A DNA stretch of 20,273 bases from Parcubacteria group bacterium. Lineage in GTDB: Bacteria; Patescibacteriota; Minisyncoccia; Phycocordibacterales; GCA-002724975. The stretch covers positions 1 through 20,273 of the forward strand of contig PBQF01000036.1 of assembly GCA_002724975.1 (NCBI GenBank), given 5' to 3'. The notes under the pieces are model-generated. The model was given only the letters and a program-made list of their open reading frames with translations, searched no databases and was not told where the DNA came from. Positions 6,300 to 15,453 of this stretch are shown here, one piece after another. The stretch's first letter is position 1, and each line of letters opens with the position of its first letter. The position numbers were made by a program, and so were the translations under genes.

Positions 6300-8098
6300 C
6301 CTGAACGCATCATCTTCATAAAAACGCTTTGAGGGATACTAACTTTTGCACCCTCTTTCATCTTTTTCTTTCCCTTTTTCTGTTTTTCTCGAAGCTTCAT
6401 CTTTCTAGTAATATCCCCACCATACATATGTTGGGTAACATCTTTTCTCAGAGCTTTCAAGGTTTTTGAAGACAAAATTCTCCCCAAGGCTCTGCCTTGG
6501 ATTTTTGCCACAAACATTTGTCTCGGTAGGACTTCGTGTAATTTTTCTACTACTTTTTCAGCCTCCTCCTGAACTCTTTTTTTAGAAACAATTCGCGAAA
6601 ACGCAGGAATGACTTCATCTGCTACTAATAAGTCCAACTTAACAACATCTGCTTTTCTCATTTCTCCAGTCTCATAGGAGAGCGAGGCGTAACCGCTGGA
6701 AACATTTTTTAATTCATCAAAAAAATTTCTCATTAATTCCCTTAAAGGCATTTCGGAACTAATCTGAGCCCTGCCATCTTTAAAGCTGGTTGTATCCCCC
6801 ACTTCGGCTTCATGATCAAATAAAAGTTGCATGACATTTCCTAAATATTTCCCTGGCGTAATGATGTTTAAATTTATCCAAGGCTCTTTAATCTCTTCAA
6901 TATCCCCATATTCTGGGAAAAAAACAGGAGAGTATACCAGGAATTTTTCTTTACTTTTATTTAAGACTTCATAAGTAATACTTGGCGTTGTAACAATAAT
7001 TTCTAAATTAAACTCTCTTCTTATTCTCTCTGTTATGATCTCGAGATGAAGCATCCCCAAAAAACCCGACCGAAAGCCTCTTCCTAAAGAGCCAGAAGAT
7101 TCCTCTTCAAAAGAAAAGGAAGAATCAGAAAGTCTTAATCTCTCCAAAGCTTGTCGAAGTAAATCAAAATCATCTTGACTATTCGGGTAAACAGAAGCCC
7201 AAACAACCGGTTTGGGCTCCAAAAAACCCTCTAGCGGCTCTAAACTGCTCTTTAACGCAGAGATGGTATCCCCAACGAAAGCAACCCCCGGTTCTTTAAT
7301 CCCAGTCACAATATAGCCAATTTCTCCCGGCCCAAGGCTATCTACTGGTGTCTCTTCTGGGGCAAATTTACCAACTTCAAGTGCACTAAATTTTTTATTA
7401 CCCGCTTTCATTAAGAGAGAGTTTCCTCTCTTAACTTCTCCATCAAAAACTCTCGTATAAATAACCACTCCCTTATGGGTTGAGTATTTAAAATCAAAAG
7501 TCAGAGAGCGAAAATCTGAGTCTGTTTTACTATTATGATTTGGGGAAGGAATTTTTGAAACAATTTCTTCCATCAATTCTTTGACACCTTCTCCTGTTTT
7601 TCCCGAAACTCTAATAATTTCAGTTTCTTTACACCCTAAAAGCTCACATATTTCGCTCTCTACCTCGTCTACCCTAGCTAAAGAAGAATCAATTTTGCTT
7701 AAGACGGGAACAATCTTCAAACCAATAGCTTCAGCCATTCTAAGTGTCGTCAAAGTCTGAGCTTGAATACCTTGGGTACTATCTACTAAAAGAATGCTGC
7801 CTTCAACAGCTTTCAGGGCACGAGAAACCTCATATGAAAAATCGATATGGCCCGGAGTATCAATCAAGTTAAATGTATAAGGATTCCCGTCAACACTCTC
7901 AAAAAGCATCCTGACTGGTTGCATTTTTATGGTAATTCCCCTTTCCCGTTCTAGGTCCATGGTATCGAGAAGCTGTTCTTTCATTTTTCGCTTCTCAATA
8001 GTTTTCGTCTCTTCCAACATTCTGTCGGCTAAAGTAGATTTCCCATGATCAATATGAGCAATTATAGAAAAGTTGCGTATTAGGTTTGTATCAATCAT
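6296..8098 (-). CDS. lepA: Elongation factor 4 (LepA) GTPase
   Basis: A 600-aa ribosome-binding translational GTPase that acts on stalled or mispositioned ribosomes and in subunit assembly. The order is G domain with the P-loop AHIDHGKST (14-22), switch region RERGITIK, DTPGH (80-84), then EF-G-like domains II, III and V, and the LepA-specific C-terminal domain (MYGGDITRKMKLREKQKKGK). The guanine-specificity motif, normally NKxD, is SKID at 134-137. Length and start (MIDTNLIRNFSIIAHIDHGK) match the family. It starts two bases after the murJ stop, so it is the last gene of a minus-strand operon with murJ and the TPR membrane protein. Confidence 0.96.
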   Translation of the reverse strand: MIDTNLIRNFSIIAHIDHGKSTLADRMLEETKTIEKRKMKEQLLDTMDLERERGITIKMQPVRMLFESVDGNPYTFNLIDTPGHIDFSYEVSRALKAVEGSILLVDSTQGIQAQTLTTLRMAEAIGLKIVPVLSKIDSSLARVDEVESEICELLGCKETEIIRVSGKTGEGVKELMEEIVSKIPSPNHNSKTDSDFRSLTFDFKYSTHKGVVIYTRVFDGEVKRGNSLLMKAGNKKFSALEVGKFAPEETPVDSLGPGEIGYIVTGIKEPGVAFVGDTISALKSSLEPLEGFLEPKPVVWASVYPNSQDDFDLLRQALERLRLSDSSFSFEEESSGSLGRGFRSGFLGMLHLEIITERIRREFNLEIIVTTPSITYEVLNKSKEKFLVYSPVFFPEYGDIEEIKEPWINLNIITPGKYLGNVMQLLFDHEAEVGDTTSFKDGRAQISSEMPLRELMRNFFDELKNVSSGYASLSYETGEMRKADVVKLDLLVADEVIPAFSRIVSKKRVQEEAEKVVEKLHEVLPRQMFVAKIQGRALGRILSSKTLKALRKDVTQHMYGGDITRKMKLREKQKKGKKKMKEGAKVSIPQSVFMKMMRSG

Positions 8099-8100
8099 TT

Positions 8101-9777
8101 TTAAAGAGAGCCCGTTTCTTCGCCAATAGTTTTAACTTTCCAGAATTTTGAATGGAGAGATTTCCAGATTTCGTTTATCTCTCTGTTGTCAAAAATTTTC
8201 AAAAGAAAAACTCCAAAGGCAATGCCTATCAGCCCGGAGAAAAGCCCTTGAGAGAGAATACCCCAAAAGGTGTTAATGTCAAAAATATTATCAAAGATTC
8301 GAAGGAATTGAAAAGTAGTAAAAGCCATAAAAAATGAGGCAACAACACTATGGAAAAAAGTCTCTTTAATAGGTACATAGAACTCCTTAAAATCACGCCG
8401 AAACGACTGCCATAAAATTATCAGGTTAATAAGCATGCCCAAAGAATAAGCCAAAGGAAGCATAATAATGGTTGTGTTCGGAATATCTTCAATTCTTAGA
8501 AGACTCTCCACAAAATATCGAAAAACATCACTGGTTGTGAATAAGTTAACCAAGAAAAAAGCAAAGGCAACTATTAATATTGAAGAAACCATGTTTATAA
8601 TCAAAGGTCTCCTAGTTATGCCGGCAGCATAGTATCCTCTAACAAAAAGTATCACTAGAGCTTGAGCCAGAATCGATACAACAAAAAGGGCCAAGGCAGC
8701 TGCAGTCAATCTGGTATCGTCCCAACCAAATCTTCCGGAACCAAGAACAACCCTAACAATCTGTGCTCTAAGAACTACAAAAAGAAAGATGGCTGGAATG
8801 GACCAGAAAATTATGTGACGAGAGGCGGTAACAATATGGTCTGTGAATTTTTTTGCCTCACCAGCAGAAAAAAATCTGGCTAAAGTTGGAAAGGCCGCAA
8901 CACTATAACTAACCCCAATAATCGAAAGTGGAACAGATTGTAAATTGAAAGAAAAATTAAAAACAGAAATTGAACCCTCTCCTAAGACAGAGGCGAAGGA
9001 AATTAGAATTAAGATTGTGATATTTGAGAGAGACAGAGTAATAGTTCTTGGAAGAGAGACTTTGACAATATCAATAACTTCTTTTAAATCAAGATTAAAT
9101 TTGAAGGATGGGAAAAAACCGGTTTGAATAATAACCGGTATTTGAATAGCTAAATGCATCAGTGCTCCAAGGGCAACACCCAGCCCCAGTCCCATTAAAC
9201 CAAGACTTGGATATAGGAAAAGAATACCGAAAATAATCCCCAGATTATAGAGAAGTGGACTAATCGAATAGACAAAGAACTTCTTATAGACCTGGGTAAT
9301 ACTTGAAAATAAATTTGAAAGGCCTAAAAATATCGGTGATAAGAGTAATACTCTCGTGAGGTTTGTCAGAGTCTCTAACGACTCTGTACTAAATCCAGGA
9401 AACAAGAATTTTGAAAGGAAAGGTACTAGAAAAAAGGCAACGACACTGGCTAAGATAATAAGGCCAAAGAAAAAAGAGAAAATATTGTTTATAAAATCTA
9501 TACCCCTCTCCTTACTCTTGTCTATTCTGTCCACCAAAAATGGAACCAGAACAAAAATTGAAACCATTGAAGCAACAGCAACGAAGATAAAGTCTGGAAT
9601 CCTAAAGGCTGCATAGTAAATATCAAGTGAGGTACTTGCACCAAAAGAATGGGCTAAAAGTCGATCTCTGATTAATCCTAAGATTTGAGAAAAAATGGCA
9701 AAAAGCCCAAGCAAATAAGCTGCTTGGTGCAAGCCTTTTATTTCACTTCCTAAGAATTTTAAGACCCTCTGAACCAT
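8101..9777 (-). CDS. murJ: MurJ/MviN-type lipid II flippase
   Basis: A 558-aa polytopic membrane protein of the MOP superfamily with about 14 transmembrane helices. It flips the peptidoglycan precursor lipid II to the outer face of the cytoplasmic membrane. Family signatures include the N-terminal FSQILGLIRDRLLAHSFGAS, then YYAAFRIPDFIF, and in the middle LSNITILILISFASVLGEG and FNFSFNLQSVPLSIIGVSYS. The start MVQRVLKFLG lies 28 bases after the upstream TPR gene stop. With lepA two bases downstream it forms an operon. Co-location with an O-antigen-ligase-like protein suggests shared cell-surface work, which is inference. Confidence 0.93.
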   Translation of the reverse strand: MVQRVLKFLGSEIKGLHQAAYLLGLFAIFSQILGLIRDRLLAHSFGASTSLDIYYAAFRIPDFIFVAVASMVSIFVLVPFLVDRIDKSKERGIDFINNIFSFFFGLIILASVVAFFLVPFLSKFLFPGFSTESLETLTNLTRVLLLSPIFLGLSNLFSSITQVYKKFFVYSISPLLYNLGIIFGILFLYPSLGLMGLGLGVALGALMHLAIQIPVIIQTGFFPSFKFNLDLKEVIDIVKVSLPRTITLSLSNITILILISFASVLGEGSISVFNFSFNLQSVPLSIIGVSYSVAAFPTLARFFSAGEAKKFTDHIVTASRHIIFWSIPAIFLFVVLRAQIVRVVLGSGRFGWDDTRLTAAALALFVVSILAQALVILFVRGYYAAGITRRPLIINMVSSILIVAFAFFLVNLFTTSDVFRYFVESLLRIEDIPNTTIIMLPLAYSLGMLINLIILWQSFRRDFKEFYVPIKETFFHSVVASFFMAFTTFQFLRIFDNIFDINTFWGILSQGLFSGLIGIAFGVFLLKIFDNREINEIWKSLHSKFWKVKTIGEETGSL

Positions 9778-9805
9778 ACTAGCAAGAGAATTATGGGCCT
9801 TTTAA

Positions 9806-12187
9806 CTACAATTCGTCAACTGGTAATTCTTCTCTATCTTCTGGAGCAGGGGGCCCCACATTCAATAGAGGAGGATTACCACTTTTTAGATTATCTAAGA
9901 TAAGCTCAACTTCTTGATTATCAGGATTTAAAACTTTAATATCCTCAAATTGTTGGACAGCCTCTTCAAGCCTGTCAACACCATAATAACTCAAACCAAG
10001 GAAATACTTAGCGTTAGAGTATGGAGGATTTAGGACAACTGCTCTTTCGAGAGATTGAATTGCAGCTTCATAGTCTGACTGATTAAATTGAAGAAACCCT
10101 AGCTGAAAGAAAACCAGCGAATCATTAGGATTAATCAGAGATGCCGCTTCTACTGCTTTAGTGGCTTCCTTAATATTCCCTTCATTTATTTCTATTTGCG
10201 AGAGAAGGAAAATGGCCTCAGTATAATTATTTTTCTTCTGCAGCGAATTATTAATATTCACTCTGGCAGAATCGTTATCCCCATTTTGGACCTCAAGTCT
10301 TGCTAAAGCCAGATCTGGTGAAGGGTTAGTTGGATTAGCTTCAGATGCCCTTTCATATGTCCGTTTTGCACTTTCATAGGCTCCCTGAATACCTAAAGGT
10401 ATAATCGCTTCGTAGATATTCCCCAGAGAAACCCAGTTTCTATAATCAGCCTCGTCAGCATTAGTAGCTGCTTCGGCTCTCGAAATAGCAGTGCCTAGAA
10501 TTTCTTGGAATTTTGTAATCCCTTCTTCCGTACCAGCTAAATCTTCCTCATTTAAAAGATTACTTAGTCTCATAATATGAAGTTGTGAAGCTAGTCTATA
10601 ATTTTCATCAGTTTTTGAAAGAGAAATTGCCTTGTTTATGTTCCGAAGACCAGAATCCAAATCATTATTAAGATTGACATCAGTTAGAGATTTGGAAGCG
10701 TAAACAGATGATATATACCTGGCATACATCATATAGGCGAACCCAGCGTTCAAAATAAGGATTAAAACTAAGAGAAAAACGGAAACAAAACCAGCCTTAG
10801 ATTCGCCAGAGAAAGATATTTTTTTGTGCTCTATAAAACCTTCCCTTGAAATAGAAGCCAGAAGGACGCCAGTCATCAAAAATGTTGCGGTCAAAACAAC
10901 ACTTCCTGGCACAGAAACAATAGAAAATGTCCAAAGATACCCAGCTGACAAGAAAGATGACAGAATAATAAACTTTGATCTGGAATCTTTAAGATTCTTA
11001 AACAGGACTCTTATCCCTAAAGTAAACAATAGAATCAGAAATATAACCCAAGAAGCGAAACCAAGAATTCCATTAGTTACAAGAAACGTCGGAATAACGC
11101 CAATTCCATAATTAAAATTGGTATCCCAAAATATAGTATTATTGACACTAAGTGGTTTGTTAAGTCCCCATTCTATATTGAACCTGTTAAGACCAGAACC
11201 AAATCCTGGGCTTTGCATCAAGGCCCCTTTGGCTATATTCAACGTACTGAAAAAATTCGGTCTAGCGTCAACTCTAGAAATATCATATTGGTTCGAGACA
11301 AAATCTCCTATATTTCCTCTCATCAAAATAAACAGAATCGACAAAATAAAAAGGATTATAGGTAATTTAGCTATCTTCTTCTTAGAAACACCCTCGGTTT
11401 CTTCATTTCTACCCTGGAAATAAAAATAGATAAATAAAAGAAGAGATGAAATACCAATGACAATCCAACTCAGCAACGAATTAACTATCAACACTATAAA
11501 AAGGGAGAGAAACATAAAGATATACAAGAGTACTCTTTTGAGACCTGTTATGCTAAAAAATTGCAAAGCCATGACAGAAACCAGAGTAGATAAACCAAGC
11601 AGTATTGCCAAATCACCCCATTTACCAGCCAAGGTAGAAGTGGTTGAATTTAAAATTCCAAAATCAAGAAAGTCTGCCCCTACAAATACCCTCAAAAGTT
11701 GATAAATAATGAGTATGGTAAAAGAAAGAATGGAGATTAAATACAAGCGAATAACCCTTCTGGAAGAATTAAATACTTTAAAGGATGTGAACAGCAAAAG
11801 GAACAAGATTAGGAAGAAAAAATAAGTGCTAGTTTCCCCTCCAACACCAATAAATGACTCAAAAATAGCGCCAGAGAAAAGAGTTGAGATAAAACCGAGA
11901 ATTAAGACTAATCCTGCTAAATAAAAAACAAAACTCCTTGGTAATTCCAAGCTGCCTGCTCTAAGTTGTGCAATAATCCACAAAGTAAAAGCTAGGATTA
12001 CCCCTACTCCAACAAGAAATATCTTCCCGAGTTGAAATGGGAAAATAATACTTGGTACCAGAAAAATAGGAAGAAGAAAGGAGAGAATTAGAATTACATA
12101 AAAAGACAAATTTTCAATTTTCCCCGCACTAAGCTTTGGTACTTTGTTTTGTAAATTAGACTGCTGGTCCGACAAATTATATTCCAT
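9806..12187 (-). CDS. O-antigen ligase-like membrane protein with C-terminal TPR repeats
   Basis: About 793 aa from the ATG at 12187; a TTG two codons earlier is also possible. The first 460 or so residues hold about a dozen hydrophobic helices with a large polar loop (SPGFGSGLNRFNIEWGLNKP), resembling the O-antigen ligase/Wzy superfamily that moves or joins lipid-linked glycans. A last helix (VSVFLLVLILILNAGFAYMM) leads to a C-terminal domain of about 280 residues. That domain has tetratricopeptide repeats, such as ALARLEVQNGDNDSARV and LGFLQFNQSDYEAAIQSLER, followed by an acidic proline-rich end. The TPR part probably lies outside the membrane and binds partners. Substrate cannot be told from sequence. 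It is the first gene of the operon with murJ and lepA. Confidence 0.82.
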   Translation of the reverse strand: MEYNLSDQQSNLQNKVPKLSAGKIENLSFYVILILSFLLPIFLVPSIIFPFQLGKIFLVGVGVILAFTLWIIAQLRAGSLELPRSFVFYLAGLVLILGFISTLFSGAIFESFIGVGGETSTYFFFLILFLLLFTSFKVFNSSRRVIRLYLISILSFTILIIYQLLRVFVGADFLDFGILNSTTSTLAGKWGDLAILLGLSTLVSVMALQFFSITGLKRVLLYIFMFLSLFIVLIVNSLLSWIVIGISSLLLFIYFYFQGRNEETEGVSKKKIAKLPIILFILSILFILMRGNIGDFVSNQYDISRVDARPNFFSTLNIAKGALMQSPGFGSGLNRFNIEWGLNKPLSVNNTIFWDTNFNYGIGVIPTFLVTNGILGFASWVIFLILLFTLGIRVLFKNLKDSRSKFIILSSFLSAGYLWTFSIVSVPGSVVLTATFLMTGVLLASISREGFIEHKKISFSGESKAGFVSVFLLVLILILNAGFAYMMYARYISSVYASKSLTDVNLNNDLDSGLRNINKAISLSKTDENYRLASQLHIMRLSNLLNEEDLAGTEEGITKFQEILGTAISRAEAATNADEADYRNWVSLGNIYEAIIPLGIQGAYESAKRTYERASEANPTNPSPDLALARLEVQNGDNDSARVNINNSLQKKNNYTEAIFLLSQIEINEGNIKEATKAVEAASLINPNDSLVFFQLGFLQFNQSDYEAAIQSLERAVVLNPPYSNAKYFLGLSYYGVDRLEEAVQQFEDIKVLNPDNQEVELILDNLKSGNPPLLNVGPPAPEDREELPVDEL

Positions 12188-12271
12188 ATTCAATTTGATT
12201 AAAATTAAACAACAAAACTCACTCTCAATACACTAAATTGTAGCTAATAAGACCTTTAATAGACAAGCTAC

Positions 12272-12299
12272 TGGACTTTGATAACTTTTATTGTCTAAT
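12272..12299 (+). promoter_or_regulatory. rnpB upstream promoter copy (P2)
   Basis: TGGACT (12272-12277), 16 bases, then TCTAAT (12294-12299). It is an imperfect duplicate of the promoter 52 bases downstream, with the same spacing and related flanks. Confidence 0.45.
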
Positions 12300-12323
12300 T
12301 TTAGGGTCTACGATATCCACTTG

Positions 12324-12351
12324 TGGACTTTTGTAATATTTATTATATAAT
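12324..12351 (+). promoter_or_regulatory. rnpB proximal promoter (P1)
   Basis: TGGACT (12324-12329), 16 bases, then a perfect TATAAT (12346-12351). The predicted start at about 12358 matches the base of helix P1 of RNase P RNA. Confidence 0.65.
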
Positions 12352-12358
12352 TGACGGA

Positions 12359-12802
12359 GCTTTTGTGTTGGGTAGTTGCTCTTCATTTTTACAAATGTTG
12401 AGAGGAAAGTCCGAACATCCCCTCGCTTATGCGAGGAGCAGGGCTGCGGGTAACACCCGTCGCCGAAGCACCATATGGTGCTCGGTAGAGATGCGAACAG
12501 AGACGCCAAGATTTGAAAAAATGTTGGCACCCAATCGGGTGAGCTTCTATGGAAACATAGAAGGTGAAACGGCTAAATTCTGGTTTGGATGCAAGGTCGT
12601 GCCAGTTATATTAAATATAACTAGGAGTGCCGCTAGACCCCCACACCTTTTGGTGTGATATTGCCAAGGGCTACGTGCGAAGTGCGTCGTACCAAAAGGT
12701 GTGGGGGTAGAGGTGGTTGGCAACAATCATCCCAGATAAATAACTGCCGCCGAAGCACCAGCTTGGTGCTCGGTACAGAATTCGGCTTATAGACACAAAA
12801 GC
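12359..12802 (+). ncRNA. rnpB: RNase P RNA, type A-like
   Basis: Catalytic RNA that trims 5' leaders from tRNA precursors. Universal core pieces are clear: GAGGAAAGTCCGAAC (P4 5' strand, about 12402), AGATAAATAACTGCC after P18, and ACAGAATTCGGCTTAT (P4 3' strand, about 12775-12790). Helix P1 is GCTTTTGTGT (12359-12368) with ACACAAAAGC (12793-12802). P9 is GGGTAACACCC. An 18-bp perfect helix joins 12637-12654 to 12691-12708 in the P15-P17 region. After GGTGAAACGG the sequence passes almost directly to GGATGCAAGG, so the P13/P14 arms of the E. coli RNA seem absent. Hairpins at 12461-12487 (P12 region) and 12748-12775 (P19 region) are nearly the same sequence. Confidence 0.95.
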
Positions 12803-12812
12803 AGACAAAATG

Positions 12813-12841
12813 AAAAATCCGGGCTCAACGCTCGGATTTTT
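12813..12841. terminator. Bidirectional intrinsic terminator between rnpB and the reductase gene
   Basis: AAAAATCCGGGC and GCTCGGATTTTT form a stem of about 12 bp with loop TCAAC. The A-run and T-run make it work in both directions: for rnpB from the left and for the convergent reductase gene, whose stop is at 12859, from the right. Confidence 0.8.
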
Positions 12842-12858
12842 CTATTCCCTCTGTAATA

Positions 12859-15264
12859 CTACTTCTTCTTTTGAGTTTTAATTACCTCTAAATCATCCAA
12901 TTCGCAAAGTCCCCCAACACAAGCTAATTCTTTTGACCCCTTGGTGTTGTCTTCATGTTCATACTGTATTAGTTTTGAGAAATCCAACTCTCCAAGTTCT
13001 CTAACTCTCTTTTCATACTCTTCCTTGGTTATTTCCTCATAAGGTGCTAATTGATAGACATGCTCGTTCCTTGGTAGAAATGAAAGGCCTCCAATTATGT
13101 CCCAATTCTTATAAACAAAATTTGAAACACCAAGCCATTCATTATCGCCAACAAAAACAGTGGCCGATGGATTATGCTCGGTATAATTTTCCTTTAATCT
13201 TTTCCATTCATTCAAAAAATCCAAGGCACTAATATCGTCCTTTAAAATAGCTCCTCTCGGTGCTGCAACTGGAAACTCAAGAACCATGGTTGTGGCATTT
13301 GAAGTTGAATAACCTATTTCCGGCTTTATTGGTACTCCTTGCTCCTGCGCCAATTTCAAAAGCGAGTCTGTCACATTAATCCTGACTCTTCTAATATAGT
13401 ATGGCGCGTACCAAGGATGCATTCCAGAACCGACACCTAAAAGTTGTCCAGAATTGCCATTTGGTTTAACACAGGTAATAGCGGTAGATTCATTAATGCC
13501 AAATCTTTTGGCATATTTTTTATTAACCTTAATCGATTCTTTCCTTAAATTTGAAAGAACCTTGTCGTTTCTAACAATCTTATTGTCATAATACCCAGTC
13601 AAACCAACCCCAAGAAGTGCTTCCTCTTTGCAGTTCTTTACCCAATCTTTAGAAAGATGTTTAAAGTCCGTTAGAGAAGCTTGATAAGTTCCAAGAATAG
13701 TCGCCAGTTTTATTTTTTTCTTCAAGCTCTCTTCGGTATCTCTTGGTCTAATTACAACATTAGTCAAATTACAAAATTGCCTTGACCTTAAATAAATCTC
13801 TCCACAAGGGTTCATGCCAGGTTGCTTCTGTCCTTTCATTTTTTCAAGTCTTCTTTCCGGTAATTGAGATTTCATTCCTCCCCTGTTAAAAATACCTCGC
13901 TCACCAGCACCTGACGAAACAAGTGCTGTCCATTCCTCCAAAAATTCTGAGGCTCTGGGCCTGTTATTATAGACTGCGGAATTATTAGCCATGCTTCTTT
14001 GTCCTTCTGTCTGCCAAAAGGCACCCTTCTTTGCGTCTCTCAGGTCTGCGTCGTCTAGAGCAGAAAGAGAAATAAGGGCACTTCTTCTAACACCCCCAGC
14101 AACAACAATAAGACCTATTTGGCAGATTATATCGTGCATATCAAGCGTGGAGAGCCTTCTGTCCTGTTTTGCTAGCATTTTACGCTTTGTGAACTTCATT
14201 AGCTCGTCCAAGGGCGCAGGACCAGAAGCTCTGCCCCCCATGGTTACAAGTCTTGACCCAACAGGCCTTACCTTGGAGTAGTCTATGTCCACATCCTTGC
14301 CTGAAGACCAAGCTTTGCAGGCATCAACGAAAGCGCTACACCACCCTTCCTTACTATCTTCCACAACAATAGTTTTGGCTTTCTCGCCTGTTTGTCTTTG
14401 AATTTGAGGAAATTGTTCCACATTTTCAGGTTCGACAGAAAATCCGCAACCGCAACCACACATCGAAACATACATGATGTCAGAAAGATCCTTCCAGCTT
14501 GTAGGAGCAATGTAAGCACAATTATATGCACTAACGTTCGTAGCTCTACAAGCTTTTCCGGCAGACCAAAGAAGTCTCATTGAAGGGCAGACATTCTGTT
14601 TTAAAATTCCCTCCTTAATTTCACCATATTCACTTTCCGACAGCTTCTTACCAAGACGTTCCTTCATGTAATCCATAAATCTTTCGACTGTTTCAACCCA
14701 TGTTTCTCTCCTGTTTAATTCTGGGACCCACCTTGAGTAAAATTGGTAAAAAATAAATTCTTGGTATGGATTTTTAAAATATTTGCGACTTTGTTTTATT
14801 TTTTTCTTAACATCTTCTGGAACTATAAGTTGTGACCGAATTTTTGCCCTCCCCTGTCTGTATAAAATATATGACTTAGCAGTGTGAACATAATTACCAA
14901 GAATTAATTCTTTCTCTACTTCATCTTGAATACCTTCAACTGTTGGAATAAAATTTTTGTAAGTTTTAGTAATCTTTACAAGATCAGAATAAACTCTATC
15001 TGCAATTACCCACGCTTCTTCCTCGCCACCTTCGGCAACGGCTAGCATTGCTTTATAAGCAGCTGTTTTTATTTTTTCAATATCAAAAGGGACTATTTCG
15101 CCATTGCGTTTTTGTATCTTTTTAACTAAATTATATTTTTTACTAGATGGACTTGGTGTAGAAGACTTTTTTCTCTGAACTATTGGGGTTTTCTTTTTTG
15201 CTGTTCTCTTGGCACTCTTTTTAGCAGTCTTTCTAGGATGTGATTTTAATGTTTTTGTAGACAT
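12859..15264 (-). CDS. nrdJ: Class II (adenosylcobalamin-dependent) ribonucleotide reductase
   Basis: Reduces ribonucleotides to deoxyribonucleotides by cobalamin radical chemistry, independent of oxygen. The 801-aa protein begins with about 44 lysine/serine/threonine-rich residues that look disordered, then an ATP-cone regulatory domain (about 45-140). The ten-stranded catalytic barrel follows. NPCGEIYLRS has the radical cysteine (C487), and FCNLTN follows. The first redox cysteine is probably in VSAYNCAYI. The C-terminal shuttle pair is CVGGLC (782-787). The layout resembles monomeric ribonucleoside-triphosphate reductases. The lysine-rich extension is unusual for the family. It is convergent with rnpB and shares its terminator. 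No NrdR boxes or cobalamin riboswitch are visible upstream. Confidence 0.9.
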   Translation of the reverse strand: MSTKTLKSHPRKTAKKSAKRTAKKKTPIVQRKKSSTPSPSSKKYNLVKKIQKRNGEIVPFDIEKIKTAAYKAMLAVAEGGEEEAWVIADRVYSDLVKITKTYKNFIPTVEGIQDEVEKELILGNYVHTAKSYILYRQGRAKIRSQLIVPEDVKKKIKQSRKYFKNPYQEFIFYQFYSRWVPELNRRETWVETVERFMDYMKERLGKKLSESEYGEIKEGILKQNVCPSMRLLWSAGKACRATNVSAYNCAYIAPTSWKDLSDIMYVSMCGCGCGFSVEPENVEQFPQIQRQTGEKAKTIVVEDSKEGWCSAFVDACKAWSSGKDVDIDYSKVRPVGSRLVTMGGRASGPAPLDELMKFTKRKMLAKQDRRLSTLDMHDIICQIGLIVVAGGVRRSALISLSALDDADLRDAKKGAFWQTEGQRSMANNSAVYNNRPRASEFLEEWTALVSSGAGERGIFNRGGMKSQLPERRLEKMKGQKQPGMNPCGEIYLRSRQFCNLTNVVIRPRDTEESLKKKIKLATILGTYQASLTDFKHLSKDWVKNCKEEALLGVGLTGYYDNKIVRNDKVLSNLRKESIKVNKKYAKRFGINESTAITCVKPNGNSGQLLGVGSGMHPWYAPYYIRRVRINVTDSLLKLAQEQGVPIKPEIGYSTSNATTMVLEFPVAAPRGAILKDDISALDFLNEWKRLKENYTEHNPSATVFVGDNEWLGVSNFVYKNWDIIGGLSFLPRNEHVYQLAPYEEITKEEYEKRVRELGELDFSKLIQYEHEDNTKGSKELACVGGLCELDDLEVIKTQKKK

Positions 15265-15453
15265 TTAGAACTCTAACTTAGTTTGATAAACTTTTTCTTC
15301 TCTTCGTTCCCCACAGACAAAAATAAAAATGCTCCTTTATATTACACCACTCGGAAAGACATTTGGTGGGGATAAGAAATTACGAAAATAAAAAGATACT
15401 ATGTAAACTCTTGACTTTTCCGACCTCTCAATGACTATGGTTTCTCAGGCGTT
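15265..15453. other. Intergenic region of 189 bases, nothing assigned
   Basis: This lies upstream of the reductase gene and downstream of the DUF192 gene, both minus. It should hold the reductase promoter, but no convincing -10/-35 pair, NrdR box, riboswitch, RNA gene or ORF is visible. Confidence 0.5.

Noticed and set aside
12288..12658. ORFs on both strands across the start of rnpB
   Set aside because: They overlie RNase P RNA, whose core motifs are unmistakable.
15265..15453. Cobalamin riboswitch or NrdR boxes before the class II reductase
   Set aside because: The gap is short and shows no B12-box or paired NrdR-type palindromes.
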